Assembly: GCA_964419545.1 (NCBI GenBank)
Contig: CAYQQU010000052.1
Coordinates: 1-42,873 of the forward strand
DNA from: CAYQQU01 sp964419545
GTDB lineage: Bacteria > Bacteroidota > Bacteroidia > Chitinophagales > Saprospiraceae
Length of the DNA: 42,873 bases
Direction: 5' to 3'
Positions 17,222 to 24,891 of the stretch are shown piece after piece (position 1 is the first letter of the stretch; each line of letters begins with the position of its first letter). Position numbers and translations under genes: made by a program. The notes under the pieces are model-generated. The model saw only the letters and a program-made list of their open reading frames with translations. It was not told the origin of the DNA and did no database searches.

Positions 17222-18092
17222 GATCGAAAAATATCTGGACGGCGAACTCTCCGGAGAGGAATTGCAGCGCTTTGAAAAACGACTGCAGGAAGACCCGGAA
17301 TTCGCCCAAGAGGTAGCCCTCCATCGCCGGCTTCACCAGGTGCTGGGAAATGCCGGCGAATGGCAACTGCGGCAAAACCTGGAAGCGATCGGCGCTTCCA
17401 TTCAGGAAAGCGATATGCCGCCGCCCGACGACGACCCGCCGCCGGCTAAAGGCAATGGATGGTTTATCCCGGGGCTGCTGTTGTTTATCCTTGCAGGCAG
17501 CGTCTTCGCCTGGCTGCTGCTGCGCCCCGCTGCGCCCGATCCGCTGGCGGAAAACGAAACAACGCCGCCTGCTCCGACCGAACGCACCGATCAGGTGATT
17601 CCTCAGGATGATCCGAGCGATGCACAACCCGAATCGACTCCCGACGCGGGAACAAACGAATCGGCGCCCGAGCCAGCACCCGAACCGGCGCCTGCTCCCG
17701 ACCCCTACCAACCCAATCCGGCGCTGGAAGCCTTGCTTGACCCCGAACGGCACAGCAATGTTCATGATTTTGATCTGACCGCCGACCTGCGGCCGGACTC
17801 GCTGGTATTTCTGACCATCGAAGGGGAGCTGCTGAGCGCCGCACTGCCGGAACAGCCCTTTATTCTGGAAGGTTTTGATCGCCGGCCGGCCAGCTACGCC
17901 GCACAGCCTTTCCTGCGCGTTCCCCTGGAGCCGATTGCCGTTGAAGAAGACCGCCCCTTCGCTTTCGCCGCCAAAAAAGCCTACCTCATTTCCTTCGATA
18001 CACTGATCGACCTGGAGCGGGGGCTTTATTATTACCAGGTGCGATTGGAAAATGACCCGGCGCCGTTATTTGTCGGCAAGTTCCGCAACTGA
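17202..18092 (+). CDS. Transmembrane anti-sigma factor-like protein
   Basis: This 296-residue protein has a cytoplasmic helical segment (1-65; KIEKYLDGELSGEELQRFEKRL) like the sigma-binding part of Bacteroidota anti-sigma proteins. One membrane helix lies at about 87-107. A long Pro/Glu/Ala-rich exported linker follows (about 110-167, with repeats such as APEPAPEPAPAP). It closes with a C-terminal domain (about 168-296) of predicted beta strands with no family I recognise. The ATG lies inside the end of the sigma gene, so translation is probably coupled. The exported domain could detect cleavage or misfolding outside, and proteolysis of it could free the sigma factor; that fits the protease-rich neighbourhood but is inference. 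It ends 5 bp from a converging small gene. Confidence 0.72.
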   Translation: MEEQYDKIEKYLDGELSGEELQRFEKRLQEDPEFAQEVALHRRLHQVLGNAGEWQLRQNLEAIGASIQESDMPPPDDDPPPAKGNGWFIPGLLLFILAGSVFAWLLLRPAAPDPLAENETTPPAPTERTDQVIPQDDPSDAQPESTPDAGTNESAPEPAPEPAPAPDPYQPNPALEALLDPERHSNVHDFDLTADLRPDSLVFLTIEGELLSAALPEQPFILEGFDRRPASYAAQPFLRVPLEPIAVEEDRPFAFAAKKAYLISFDTLIDLERGLYYYQVRLENDPAPLFVGKFRN

Positions 18093-18097
18093 GGCCA

Positions 18098-18373
18098 TCA
18101 TTTGCGGGCAACTTTTCGCTGCAAACGGTGAAAATCCTTTTCCGTCAGTGAAGGCAGCTCCCCACTCCGCACCTTGCGGATGATCTCTTCCGCTTCCGCG
18201 GCGCTGGCTTGTTCGATCACTTCTTCCGGCAATACATCGCTGATATTGTAGTTGGTCGCATTGGGCGTCAGAAAACGACGCGGATCGCGAACCTTCCGCC
18301 GCAAAGCACCCGAACGGAGATTCAAATACAACAGGACGGCGGCAAGAACTATGATGGCGGTGATGACGATCAT
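18098..18373 (-). CDS. Small single-pass membrane protein of unknown function
   Basis: This 91-residue protein is read from ATG at 18373. A longer TTG start ten codons upstream exists but would add a charged stretch before the helix. The N-terminus is a membrane helix (MIVITAIIVLAAVLLYLNLRSG), followed by a basic, cytoplasm-like region with the motif DPRRFLTPNATNYNISDVLPEEVIEQA and a helical tail (AAEAEEIIRKVRSGELPSLTEKDFHRLQRKV). I do not recognise the family. It converges on the anti-sigma gene and is divergent from the YHS-like gene. Confidence 0.65.
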   Translation of the reverse strand: MIVITAIIVLAAVLLYLNLRSGALRRKVRDPRRFLTPNATNYNISDVLPEEVIEQASAAEAEEIIRKVRSGELPSLTEKDFHRLQRKVARK

Positions 18374-18456
18374 TGAATATTCGTTTTTTATTAAAAAACC
18401 CAACCTTACCGGCGCATGTTCGATCCCCTCCGAGCGCTTGTTTGAGGGTCGTGGAC

Positions 18457-18475
18457 TTAACCCGGATTATTCATG
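18457..18475 (+). repeat. Interspersed motif TTAACCCGGATTATTCATG, copy 2
   Basis: This is identical over 19 bases to 8739-8757. It lies in the 194-bp divergent intergenic space between the small membrane protein and the YHS-like gene, 92 bases before the latter's ATG. Unlike the other two copies it does not overlap a recognised stop codon. Confidence 0.6.
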
Positions 18476-18567
18476 AATTCATCTATTGCGAAGCCAAATG
18501 GCCGGAGCCGGTGGCGTTAAGGCCGAACATTTGCGCCCGCCAGCATTTCTATTATCAAAAGCTGACT

Positions 18568-18954
18568 ATGAATATTGCAGATTTGAATAAAGATGGTATT
18601 GGTTTGGACGGACTTGATCCGGTTGCTTACGCCCAGGGAGAACCACTGCGCGGAACGCCTGAATTCCGGGCTACCGTAGACAAGGTGACCTTTCATTTCG
18701 CTAATGCCGACAACCTCGATGCCTTTAACGAGGATCCGGGTAAATATCTCTCCACGCTTCTGAATAGCTCGCCTGAAAAGATGGTAGGCGACATCAATGA
18801 CGCCGATGATTCCGGTCGCTACGTCGGCGATCGCACCCACAACCCTACCCGGTCGCTGGAAGATGCCGTCGAGGGCAGCGAAGAAGACGTTCCCAATGAC
18901 CTGAAAGAAGACGGCGACTGGGAAATGCAGAACCTTTCGGATAGCGATAAGTGA
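18568..18954 (+). CDS. YHS-like domain protein
   Basis: This 128-residue protein has no signal peptide. Residues about 10-65 (GLDPVAYAQGEPLRGTPEFRA…FHFANADNLDAFNEDPGKYL) match the YHS domain pattern of GxDPVAYF, a strand, then FxxxxNxxxFxxDPxKY. The terminal GGYCA part, with the Cys of classical copies, is absent. The remainder is acidic and polar (SEEDVPNDLKEDGDWEMQNL). YHS domains occur in metal-handling and oxidoreductase proteins; no metal ligand is evident here. I chose ATG at 18568 because the domain begins directly after it. The reading frame continues upstream, but that stretch looks non-coding. Confidence 0.7.
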   Translation: MNIADLNKDGIGLDGLDPVAYAQGEPLRGTPEFRATVDKVTFHFANADNLDAFNEDPGKYLSTLLNSSPEKMVGDINDADDSGRYVGDRTHNPTRSLEDAVEGSEEDVPNDLKEDGDWEMQNLSDSDK

Positions 18955-19012
18955 AAATGGAGCTTTTTGGTCTTTGGCGCCCCTTGAGCACCAAAAACCA
19001 AAAGCCAATTTC

Positions 19013-21910
19013 CTACAGCTTCAGGCGCATCCCCACGCGCGTCCACCAGGAGTAAAATTCCTGTTGTTTGATCACATCGCTGGCGCCCAGGTAAAAGCGC
19101 AGCGGGGTGTTGGTGATGTTGATCCAGTCGGCAAAAAAGTTGATCTGCCGGCTGATTTGGTAGTTGGTGGTCAGATCCAGGCGCAGGGCCTCGTCGTAGT
19201 ATTCGTCCAGGTCGACGTCCGGACCGATTTCCACCAGAAAGTCATCCTGATAGTTGGCCGTCAGGCGCACGAAGAACTTGCGGAAATCGTAGAAGAAGCC
19301 CACATTCGCATTGTGCTCCGCCTGGCCGGGCAGCGAGATCTCCTCTTTATCCTCTTCAGTAAAAAATTCACTGAGGTCGTCCTCCAATGGATCCAAAATG
19401 ATGGCTTCGGCGTAGTTGGCCGGCACGCGGCGCGGAATGAACGCTTCGGAGAAAGTGTAGGTGTAATTGGTGTATAACCCAAAGTTGCGCAGGAAGCCCG
19501 GGAGAAAGTCGAACTTAAACTGAGCCTGAAATTCCGCGCCGAACACCTGGGCGTCGCGCCCGTTGAGCGGCTTGGTAAACTCAAAGACGGGGAAGTTTCC
19601 CGATCCCGGCGCCCCTTCCCGGCCGAAGCGCTTGTAGGAAAAGACAAAATCCTGGATATTCTTGTAGAAGAACCCTCCGGAAAGGATGGTATTGTTGTGG
19701 TAGCGCTCCACCATCAGATCGATATTCGTCGAACGCGGGAAGTCGAGATCCGGGTTGCCGATGCTCACCTCGTTGCGGTCTTCTTCACGCGAGGGGATCA
19801 CGTCTACGTAGTTGGGGCGGGCGTAGGTGTAGGTTAATGCAGCCCGGACATTGATTTCGGGCGTCAGTTCGTATTTAAACTGGATCTGCGGCAGGAAAAA
19901 ATCCTGGATACGCGTCCGGTTGATCGTATCGATCCCTACGAAGCGATTGCCGTCCAGGATGACGCCGAAGCTTTGGTTCTGGGTAACATCGGTGCGCTCG
20001 AAGCGCAGGCCGCCGATGATCATCAGCTGGCCGATATTGTGGCGGAACATGCCGTAAGCGGCGTAGATGTCTTCCTTGTATCTATAGTCCTGGTTGTAAG
20101 AGTTTTTCCGGGATTCATTGCGATCGAAGATGAAATACTGGGGGTAAAACTCGTAGAAGTCTCGCAGGATGTTCGCAGAAGGCATAAACTGAAGTTCATA
20201 CCCTTGATTCAGCAGATCGGTTTCGTGAAAATCGTCGGAAGCGGTCACCAGGTTTAACGGTGCTCCGGTACCGGGATACAGGATTGATTCTTCGCGGTAA
20301 GCGCCGAAAGTCTGGGAACGGATATCCCGCCGTTTCGTCCGAGAGCGCAGTTTGGCGCCAAACTTAAAGTACCCGTCCTGGCCGTTATTGAGCGCGTACG
20401 GAATGGTAATATTGAACCTGGGTGTCAGCAGTTCTTCCCGGGTTTCGCTGGTTTCCAGCAACATTTCATCGAGTTCGAAATTTTCGTAATCGGTTGCGTT
20501 GCCGGCATTCGATTCATTGGGGAAAGTCGCCCGGGGATACTCGGGATCAGACACATCAAAGTCGATGGCGATGGCCTGCCCGGGGCTTTCAAAACGCGCT
20601 TCCAGGCGGTCGGGCTCCATCTCGCTTGCCTGGGCGTAGAACATCTGGTAATCGACCTTCACCCATCCGAAGTCGTGTTCGCCGCCCAGGGCAAGGCTAC
20701 TCAGATCTTGTTGTTGCAGGCGGTCCCTGACGTCGTGGTCCACCCCTCCGAAGAGGAAATAGGTGGCGTTGAGGGGGTCTTCCAGGTCGTAGATCAGGCG
20801 CCGGCGCGTTTCGTCGTCAGAAAAGCGATTGAACATGCCCTGCAGGTAGATCTTGGAATTCGGGTTAAACTTGTAGTCCAGCGTAGGGCTCACGCTGATG
20901 CGGGTGCGGGTGATGTCGTAGTGGCGCAGTTGCACTTCGCGGTAATGAACGAAAAAGTTGTCGGTGCCTTCTTCCTGGCTGCCCGTATTGAAGAAAGGCC
21001 CTTTGGCGAATTTGTATTCGATATTGTCGGAGCCCTGATTGTTTTCGAAATAACTGGCGTTGATCTGAAAGCCGAGCTTATTATAGCGCTGGCCGTAGGA
21101 AAACTGGAGGTTGTAGAGGGGCTGCTGCCGCAGGTTGGTGTAGCCGCCGGCGATGGTGGTCAGGATCTCCGGTTTTCCGCCTTTTGCTTCTTTGGTGCGG
21201 ATGTTGACCGAGCCGCCGATGCCGTCGCCGTCCATATCGGGCGTCATCACCTTGGTCACTTCGATGGCCTCGATCTGATCGGAAGGAATGATATCCATAC
21301 CGACATACCGGAAATCGCCCTCCGGCGAAGGCACCTGCTCGCCGTTGATGTTGAAGTTGGTCAGCTCGGGCGGCGTGCCCCGCAGCTGCACGAAGCGGCC
21401 GTCCCCCTGGTCGCGCTGCAGGGTGATGCCCGGAATGCGTTGCATGACTTCCGCGGCGTTGAGGTCCGGGAAGGTGATGATCTGTTCGGCCGAGACGATA
21501 TTTTTGATGTTCTCGGCTTTTTTCATTTCAACGATGGCCTTGATCTGGCCTTCGGCGATACCCCGGACGACGACCTCGTTCAGGTCGAAGCTCGTCGGTT
21601 GGAGGCGAAATCGCAGGTTGGATACCGGTTTGCCATTGGTATTGATCAGGCGGGTTTCCGTTTCGTAGCCCATGAAGGTGACGACCAGCTGAAACGCTTC
21701 CTGGCGGATGTTGTCGATGGAGAAATAGCCGTTGCCATCGGTATTGGCGCCTTTGGTCGTATTTTCAATAGCGACGGTAGCGCCCACCAGCGGTTCGTTG
21801 GTCTGGGCGTCGAACACCCGGCCGGATACGGCATTCTGGGCGTTTATATTCAGGTAGAGGCAGGAAATCGCAAAGAGAAAGCCGAGGAGCTTTTTGTTTT
21901 TTATCCACAT
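19013..21910 (-). CDS. TonB-dependent receptor with carboxypeptidase-regulatory-like domain
   Basis: This 965-residue outer-membrane receptor is read from ATG at 21910; a TTG 11 codons upstream is less likely. A signal peptide ends near NINAQ. A carboxypeptidase-regulatory-like beta sandwich spans about 27-110 (VSGRVFDAQTNEPLVGATVAIENT). The plug follows (VSAEQIITFPDLNAAEVMQRIPGITLQRD…FNINGEQVPSP), of the type found in the TIGR01782 group. The rest is a large beta barrel ending in an aromatic-rich strand (FYSWWTRVGMRLKL). It takes up a substrate using TonB energy. The neighbouring T9SS protein and phytase suggest inositol phosphate or a released product as substrate; this is inference. A hairpin terminator separates it from the upstream gene, so it probably has its own promoter. 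Confidence 0.9.
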   Translation of the reverse strand: MWIKNKKLLGFLFAISCLYLNINAQNAVSGRVFDAQTNEPLVGATVAIENTTKGANTDGNGYFSIDNIRQEAFQLVVTFMGYETETRLINTNGKPVSNLRFRLQPTSFDLNEVVVRGIAEGQIKAIVEMKKAENIKNIVSAEQIITFPDLNAAEVMQRIPGITLQRDQGDGRFVQLRGTPPELTNFNINGEQVPSPEGDFRYVGMDIIPSDQIEAIEVTKVMTPDMDGDGIGGSVNIRTKEAKGGKPEILTTIAGGYTNLRQQPLYNLQFSYGQRYNKLGFQINASYFENNQGSDNIEYKFAKGPFFNTGSQEEGTDNFFVHYREVQLRHYDITRTRISVSPTLDYKFNPNSKIYLQGMFNRFSDDETRRRLIYDLEDPLNATYFLFGGVDHDVRDRLQQQDLSSLALGGEHDFGWVKVDYQMFYAQASEMEPDRLEARFESPGQAIAIDFDVSDPEYPRATFPNESNAGNATDYENFELDEMLLETSETREELLTPRFNITIPYALNNGQDGYFKFGAKLRSRTKRRDIRSQTFGAYREESILYPGTGAPLNLVTASDDFHETDLLNQGYELQFMPSANILRDFYEFYPQYFIFDRNESRKNSYNQDYRYKEDIYAAYGMFRHNIGQLMIIGGLRFERTDVTQNQSFGVILDGNRFVGIDTINRTRIQDFFLPQIQFKYELTPEINVRAALTYTYARPNYVDVIPSREEDRNEVSIGNPDLDFPRSTNIDLMVERYHNNTILSGGFFYKNIQDFVFSYKRFGREGAPGSGNFPVFEFTKPLNGRDAQVFGAEFQAQFKFDFLPGFLRNFGLYTNYTYTFSEAFIPRRVPANYAEAIILDPLEDDLSEFFTEEDKEEISLPGQAEHNANVGFFYDFRKFFVRLTANYQDDFLVEIGPDVDLDEYYDEALRLDLTTNYQISRQINFFADWINITNTPLRFYLGASDVIKQQEFYSWWTRVGMRLKL

Positions 21911-21931
21911 GGCGCCGGCGGTTTTGCGGGA

Positions 21932-21976
21932 GGCGAAAAGCAAAAGTGCGGAGCCCCGAAAGCGCGCTCCGCACTT
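21932..21976 (-). terminator. Rho-independent terminator after the T9SS protein gene
   Basis: On the minus strand the stem AAGTGCGGAG/CTCCGCACTT (21967-21976 with 21944-21953) is followed by the T-rich TTTTGCTTTT. It lies between the stop of the T9SS gene and the start of the TonB receptor. Confidence 0.75.
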
Positions 21977-21993
21977 CTGTGAAAGAAAGAAAT

Positions 21994-23619
21994 TTATTCG
22001 ATGATCAGTTTCTGAACGAACAGTTTGCCGTTCTGGCGGGCCTGCACCACGTAGATGCCGGCTTCCAGGTCAGCAGTATTCAATTGTACCTGCTTGCCGA
22101 AGTCGCTCTGCAGACGGCGCATCAGCTGGCCGTTGAGGTTGTACACTACGATATCGGCCGCGGCCTCGTCTTCCAGTTCGATGGTGACCAACTGGTCGGC
22201 GGGGTTCGGATAGAGCTTCAGCTCAGCGGCTTCCGGCACGAAGACCGAGCGCACCGAGGTCGTATTCGGCGAAGAGTAATACACCAGCAGGCGAGGTACG
22301 CGCTCAGGGTGGTTCTGGCCGTCGCCGCCGTCTTCCGGGTCGGCGATGTTCTCATAGGATTCGAATTCGCGGGCGTTCTCCACCTCGCTCGGTCCCTGGT
22401 TTTCGCCCAGCAGAACAAAAGCGATGGCGTTTCCGGCTGCCCAGCCGTCGCGGTCCACGATCTCCTGCACAATATTGCTGATATCCGGGGTGCGGTGCGG
22501 CGTCCACAGGCCCCATTCTTCATCGACCACCCAGACCAACTGGGCGTCAGTGCGCGGGCGGGAGTCGATCAGGGCATCTTCGGTGAAAGTTTCGGCATTG
22601 TCGGTAGCGTCACCGACGATGGTGATACGAGCTACGTCTTCCGTTGTTTTCGATTCGTGCGAGAATACCAGGATAAAAGCCGAGTCGATAACGGCGCCCT
22701 GCGGGATGGTGATGTTCTGGAAACGCAGTCCGGCTGTCAGGATATTCTGGTCTTCGGGCTCGCCTTCCCAGCCGGCGTCGATATCGTCGTCAAATAGGGC
22801 GTCGATGGCGTCGTTCTCCTGTTCGGCGTCGTCGGAAGAAACCTCGATGATCTCCCCCTCGTCTTCAACGGTGCCCGTTGCGACGATGGGTACGTCCAGC
22901 AGGGCCGACTCCACGGAGTAGTAGATCACCAGTTCCGGAACGCGGTCCGGGTAGTTCTGGCCGTCGCCGCCGTCTTCCGGGTCGGCGATATTTTCAAAAG
23001 ATTCGAATTCGCGGGCGTTTTCCACTTCGCTCGGCCCCTGGTTTTCACCCAGCAGGATGAAAGCGATGGCGTTACCGGCTGCCCAGCCGTCGCGGTCCAC
23101 GATCTCCTGCACGATATTGCCGATGTCCGGCGTGCGGTGCGGCGTCCACAGGCCCCAGGGCTCATCGACGATCCAGAGCAGGGATGCACTCGTCTGCGGG
23201 CGGGCGTCGATCAGCATATCCTCGGTAAAGGTCTCGGCATTGTCGGTCGCGTCGGCAACAATAGTGATGCGGGCCACGTCTTCTTCCGTTTTCGATTCAT
23301 GCGAATGCACGATGATGAAAGCGGAGTCGATGCGGGCGCCCTGCGGAATGGCAATGTTCTGAAAACGCAGCCCGGCCGTCAGGATGTTCTGATCTTCGGG
23401 CTCGCCTTCCCAGCCGGTGTCGATGTCGTCGTCAAACAGGGCGTCGATGGCGTCGTTCTCTTGTTCGGCGTCGTCGGAAGAAACCGCGAGGGTTTCACCG
23501 CCATCCATGATGGTGTCCGTCGCAACGATTCGCGTGGAGAAAACGAAGTTCTGCGCCTGAACGGCAAACGCAAAACAGGCGAAAAATAGGGTTAATGAAA
23601 TAGGTAGTAATCGCTTCAT
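21994..23619 (-). CDS. T9SS-secreted protein with duplicated beta-sandwich repeat
   Basis: This 541-residue protein has a signal peptide ending near residue 22 (…AFAVQAQ). Two roughly 200-residue repeats (about 31-234 and 244-447) differ at only a minority of positions. Each repeat carries SSDDAEQENDAIDALF, LRFQNI(A/T)IPQGA, and DI(G/S)NIVQEIVDRDGWAAGN. The block resembles the DNRLRE/CBM-like domains seen in exported phosphatase and polysaccharide-binding proteins. A C-terminal type IX sorting domain type A follows (LKLYPNPADQLVTIELED…IYVVQARQNGKLFVQKLIIE). The product is therefore predicted to be exported and surface-attached or released. Repeat boundaries at DNA level are about 22278-22890 and 22917-23529. 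Sandwiched between phytase and TonB receptor genes, it could help bind substrate; function unproven. Confidence 0.85.
   Translation of the reverse strand: MKRLLPISLTLFFACFAFAVQAQNFVFSTRIVATDTIMDGGETLAVSSDDAEQENDAIDALFDDDIDTGWEGEPEDQNILTAGLRFQNIAIPQGARIDSAFIIVHSHESKTEEDVARITIVADATDNAETFTEDMLIDARPQTSASLLWIVDEPWGLWTPHRTPDIGNIVQEIVDRDGWAAGNAIAFILLGENQGPSEVENAREFESFENIADPEDGGDGQNYPDRVPELVIYYSVESALLDVPIVATGTVEDEGEIIEVSSDDAEQENDAIDALFDDDIDAGWEGEPEDQNILTAGLRFQNITIPQGAVIDSAFILVFSHESKTTEDVARITIVGDATDNAETFTEDALIDSRPRTDAQLVWVVDEEWGLWTPHRTPDISNIVQEIVDRDGWAAGNAIAFVLLGENQGPSEVENAREFESYENIADPEDGGDGQNHPERVPRLLVYYSSPNTTSVRSVFVPEAAELKLYPNPADQLVTIELEDEAAADIVVYNLNGQLMRRLQSDFGKQVQLNTADLEAGIYVVQARQNGKLFVQKLIIE
22278..23529 (-). 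repeat. Near-identical tandem coding repeat (two ~610-bp units)
   Basis: The two units, about 22278-22890 and 22917-23529, encode nearly the same protein repeat and stay close at DNA level, including long runs of identical bases around the acidic DDAEQENDAIDALFDDD segment. This indicates recent duplication or gene conversion. Confidence 0.75.
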
Positions 23620-23745
23620 AGAACTAGAGATTCTTTTTGGAAAAATTTTGATTAAACGTAAAGAAACGGCAGCAGGCCTAAAATCCTTTAAGAGAAGCGG
23701 TTAAGGATTGGTTAACTTTGTGTAAAGTTTGTAAAATGCCCGGTA

Positions 23746-24792
23746 TTACTTTTCTCCCGGCGGGGCGGCGGGCGGGATCTGCTTTTCGATCTGCCGCCAG
23801 TCGACCACCTTGAAGTTCTGGCTTTCCCGGCCGTTTTTGCCGTCCTGCGCTACGAAGATCCCATGGGGAAAAGCTTCGCTGAACCCCCGGTGCGTAACGT
23901 CGATGCCGTCGGTGTCGAAAGTGCCGTCGATGCCGTTCTTTCCCTCGATCCTGAAGCTGCCGAGATAGCGATTGTCGCCGGCCCGTTCGTAAAGCGCGTA
24001 GGTGTGGTTCCCCTGGCTCGACGCAATGAGATAACCGGTCTCTCCTTCTCCGTAGTAAATGGTAAGCCCTTCGATATCGGCTTTGAGGTTCTTATTCTCG
24101 TCGATGGTCTGCACTTTGCGGCGGCTGTCGCCATCCGCCGGTTCGGCGCCGTATTTCCAGATCCCGACTTCCTCTTCGCCCACGTACAGAAAGCCGAGCT
24201 CGTCATCGGCCACCAGGCCTTCGCACTGATTGCCGACATCAAAGGTGCGCACGCGCCGGGCTTCCAGCCGGTCGTCATTGCCGGGAGCGAGCGCCCACTG
24301 TTCTACAATGCCGTCTTTGCCCACCACAAAAGCGTACAGTTCTTCCGAATGGTAGAGGCAGAAGCCGTACACCTCGTTGACGTCCGAGGCGATCGGGCGA
24401 TCGTGCAGGGAAGTCAGCGCGCGGGTTGCTTCATCCAGCTGATAAAAAACGAGGCTGTTATCCGAGCGGTTGCTGCCGCCGACGATGGTGATCCGGTCGC
24501 CGTCCCACTCCACTTCCTGCCGCAGGTCGACGTTATTGATCCGCCCCACTTCATACTGGTGCAGAATTCGTCCGTCGACGCCGTATACGATCAACCCCAT
24601 TTGTTTATCGGTGCCGATGATGACGTTCTTGGCAAGGTCGTCGGGATGGATAAAAATGGCGGGATCGTCAGCAGCGTCGTCCTCGCTGGCTACGGGTTCC
24701 GTTTCCATTTCGGGATACACAGTGTAGGCGGTGGGGCCGCAGGCGGATAGCCAGAGGAGGGCAGCGGTTAACCCAAGTATCAGGCGTCTCAT
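23746..24792 (-). CDS. Beta-propeller phytase-like (3-phytase) lipoprotein
   Basis: This 348-residue protein is read from ATG at 24792. A TTG 8 codons upstream is disfavoured because a -7-like element sits at 24814-24821. A lipoprotein signal has the lipobox LSAC (Cys18). The body shows beta-propeller phytase features: EDDAADDPAIFIHPDDLAKNVIIGTDKQMGLIVY, GRINNVDLRQE, QCEGLVADDELGFLYVGEEEVGIWKY, ADIEGLTIYYG, GYLIASSQGNHTYALYER and the FDTDGIDVTHRG strand. Propeller phytases use Ca2+ to hydrolyse phytate to inositol phosphates and phosphate. It is probably anchored to a membrane in the envelope. The neighbouring TonB receptor and T9SS protein suggest a phytate-phosphorus scavenging group. Confidence 0.88.
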   Translation of the reverse strand: MRRLILGLTAALLWLSACGPTAYTVYPEMETEPVASEDDAADDPAIFIHPDDLAKNVIIGTDKQMGLIVYGVDGRILHQYEVGRINNVDLRQEVEWDGDRITIVGGSNRSDNSLVFYQLDEATRALTSLHDRPIASDVNEVYGFCLYHSEELYAFVVGKDGIVEQWALAPGNDDRLEARRVRTFDVGNQCEGLVADDELGFLYVGEEEVGIWKYGAEPADGDSRRKVQTIDENKNLKADIEGLTIYYGEGETGYLIASSQGNHTYALYERAGDNRYLGSFRIEGKNGIDGTFDTDGIDVTHRGFSEAFPHGIFVAQDGKNGRESQNFKVVDWRQIEKQIPPAAPPGEK

Positions 24793-24813
24793 TTGCTCGG
24801 TTTTGGTATGCGG

Positions 24814-24821
24814 CAAATGTA
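24814..24821 (-). promoter_or_regulatory. Possible -7 element of the phytase gene (TACATTTG)
   Basis: On the minus strand TACATTTG matches the Bacteroidota TAnnTTTG -7 consensus and would place transcription start a few bases before the phytase ATG at 24792. No good -33 TTTG is visible at the proper distance. Confidence 0.35.
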
Positions 24822-24891
24822 GCCACCGATGCAGGGCGGGAGAAATTTTTTAGATTATCTAATTGCTAAGAATGACGAGGCCCGGAGCGTT

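Noticed and set aside
18373..18567. N-terminal extension of the YHS-like protein.
   Set aside because: The residues upstream of ATG 18568 lack homology-like structure and the stretch contains the interspersed motif; the shorter form matches the domain start.
20675..21982. 435-residue open frame on the plus strand opposite the TonB receptor.
   Set aside because: The opposite strand has a full receptor with signal, plug and barrel; the antisense product looks like non-coding GC-rich translation.
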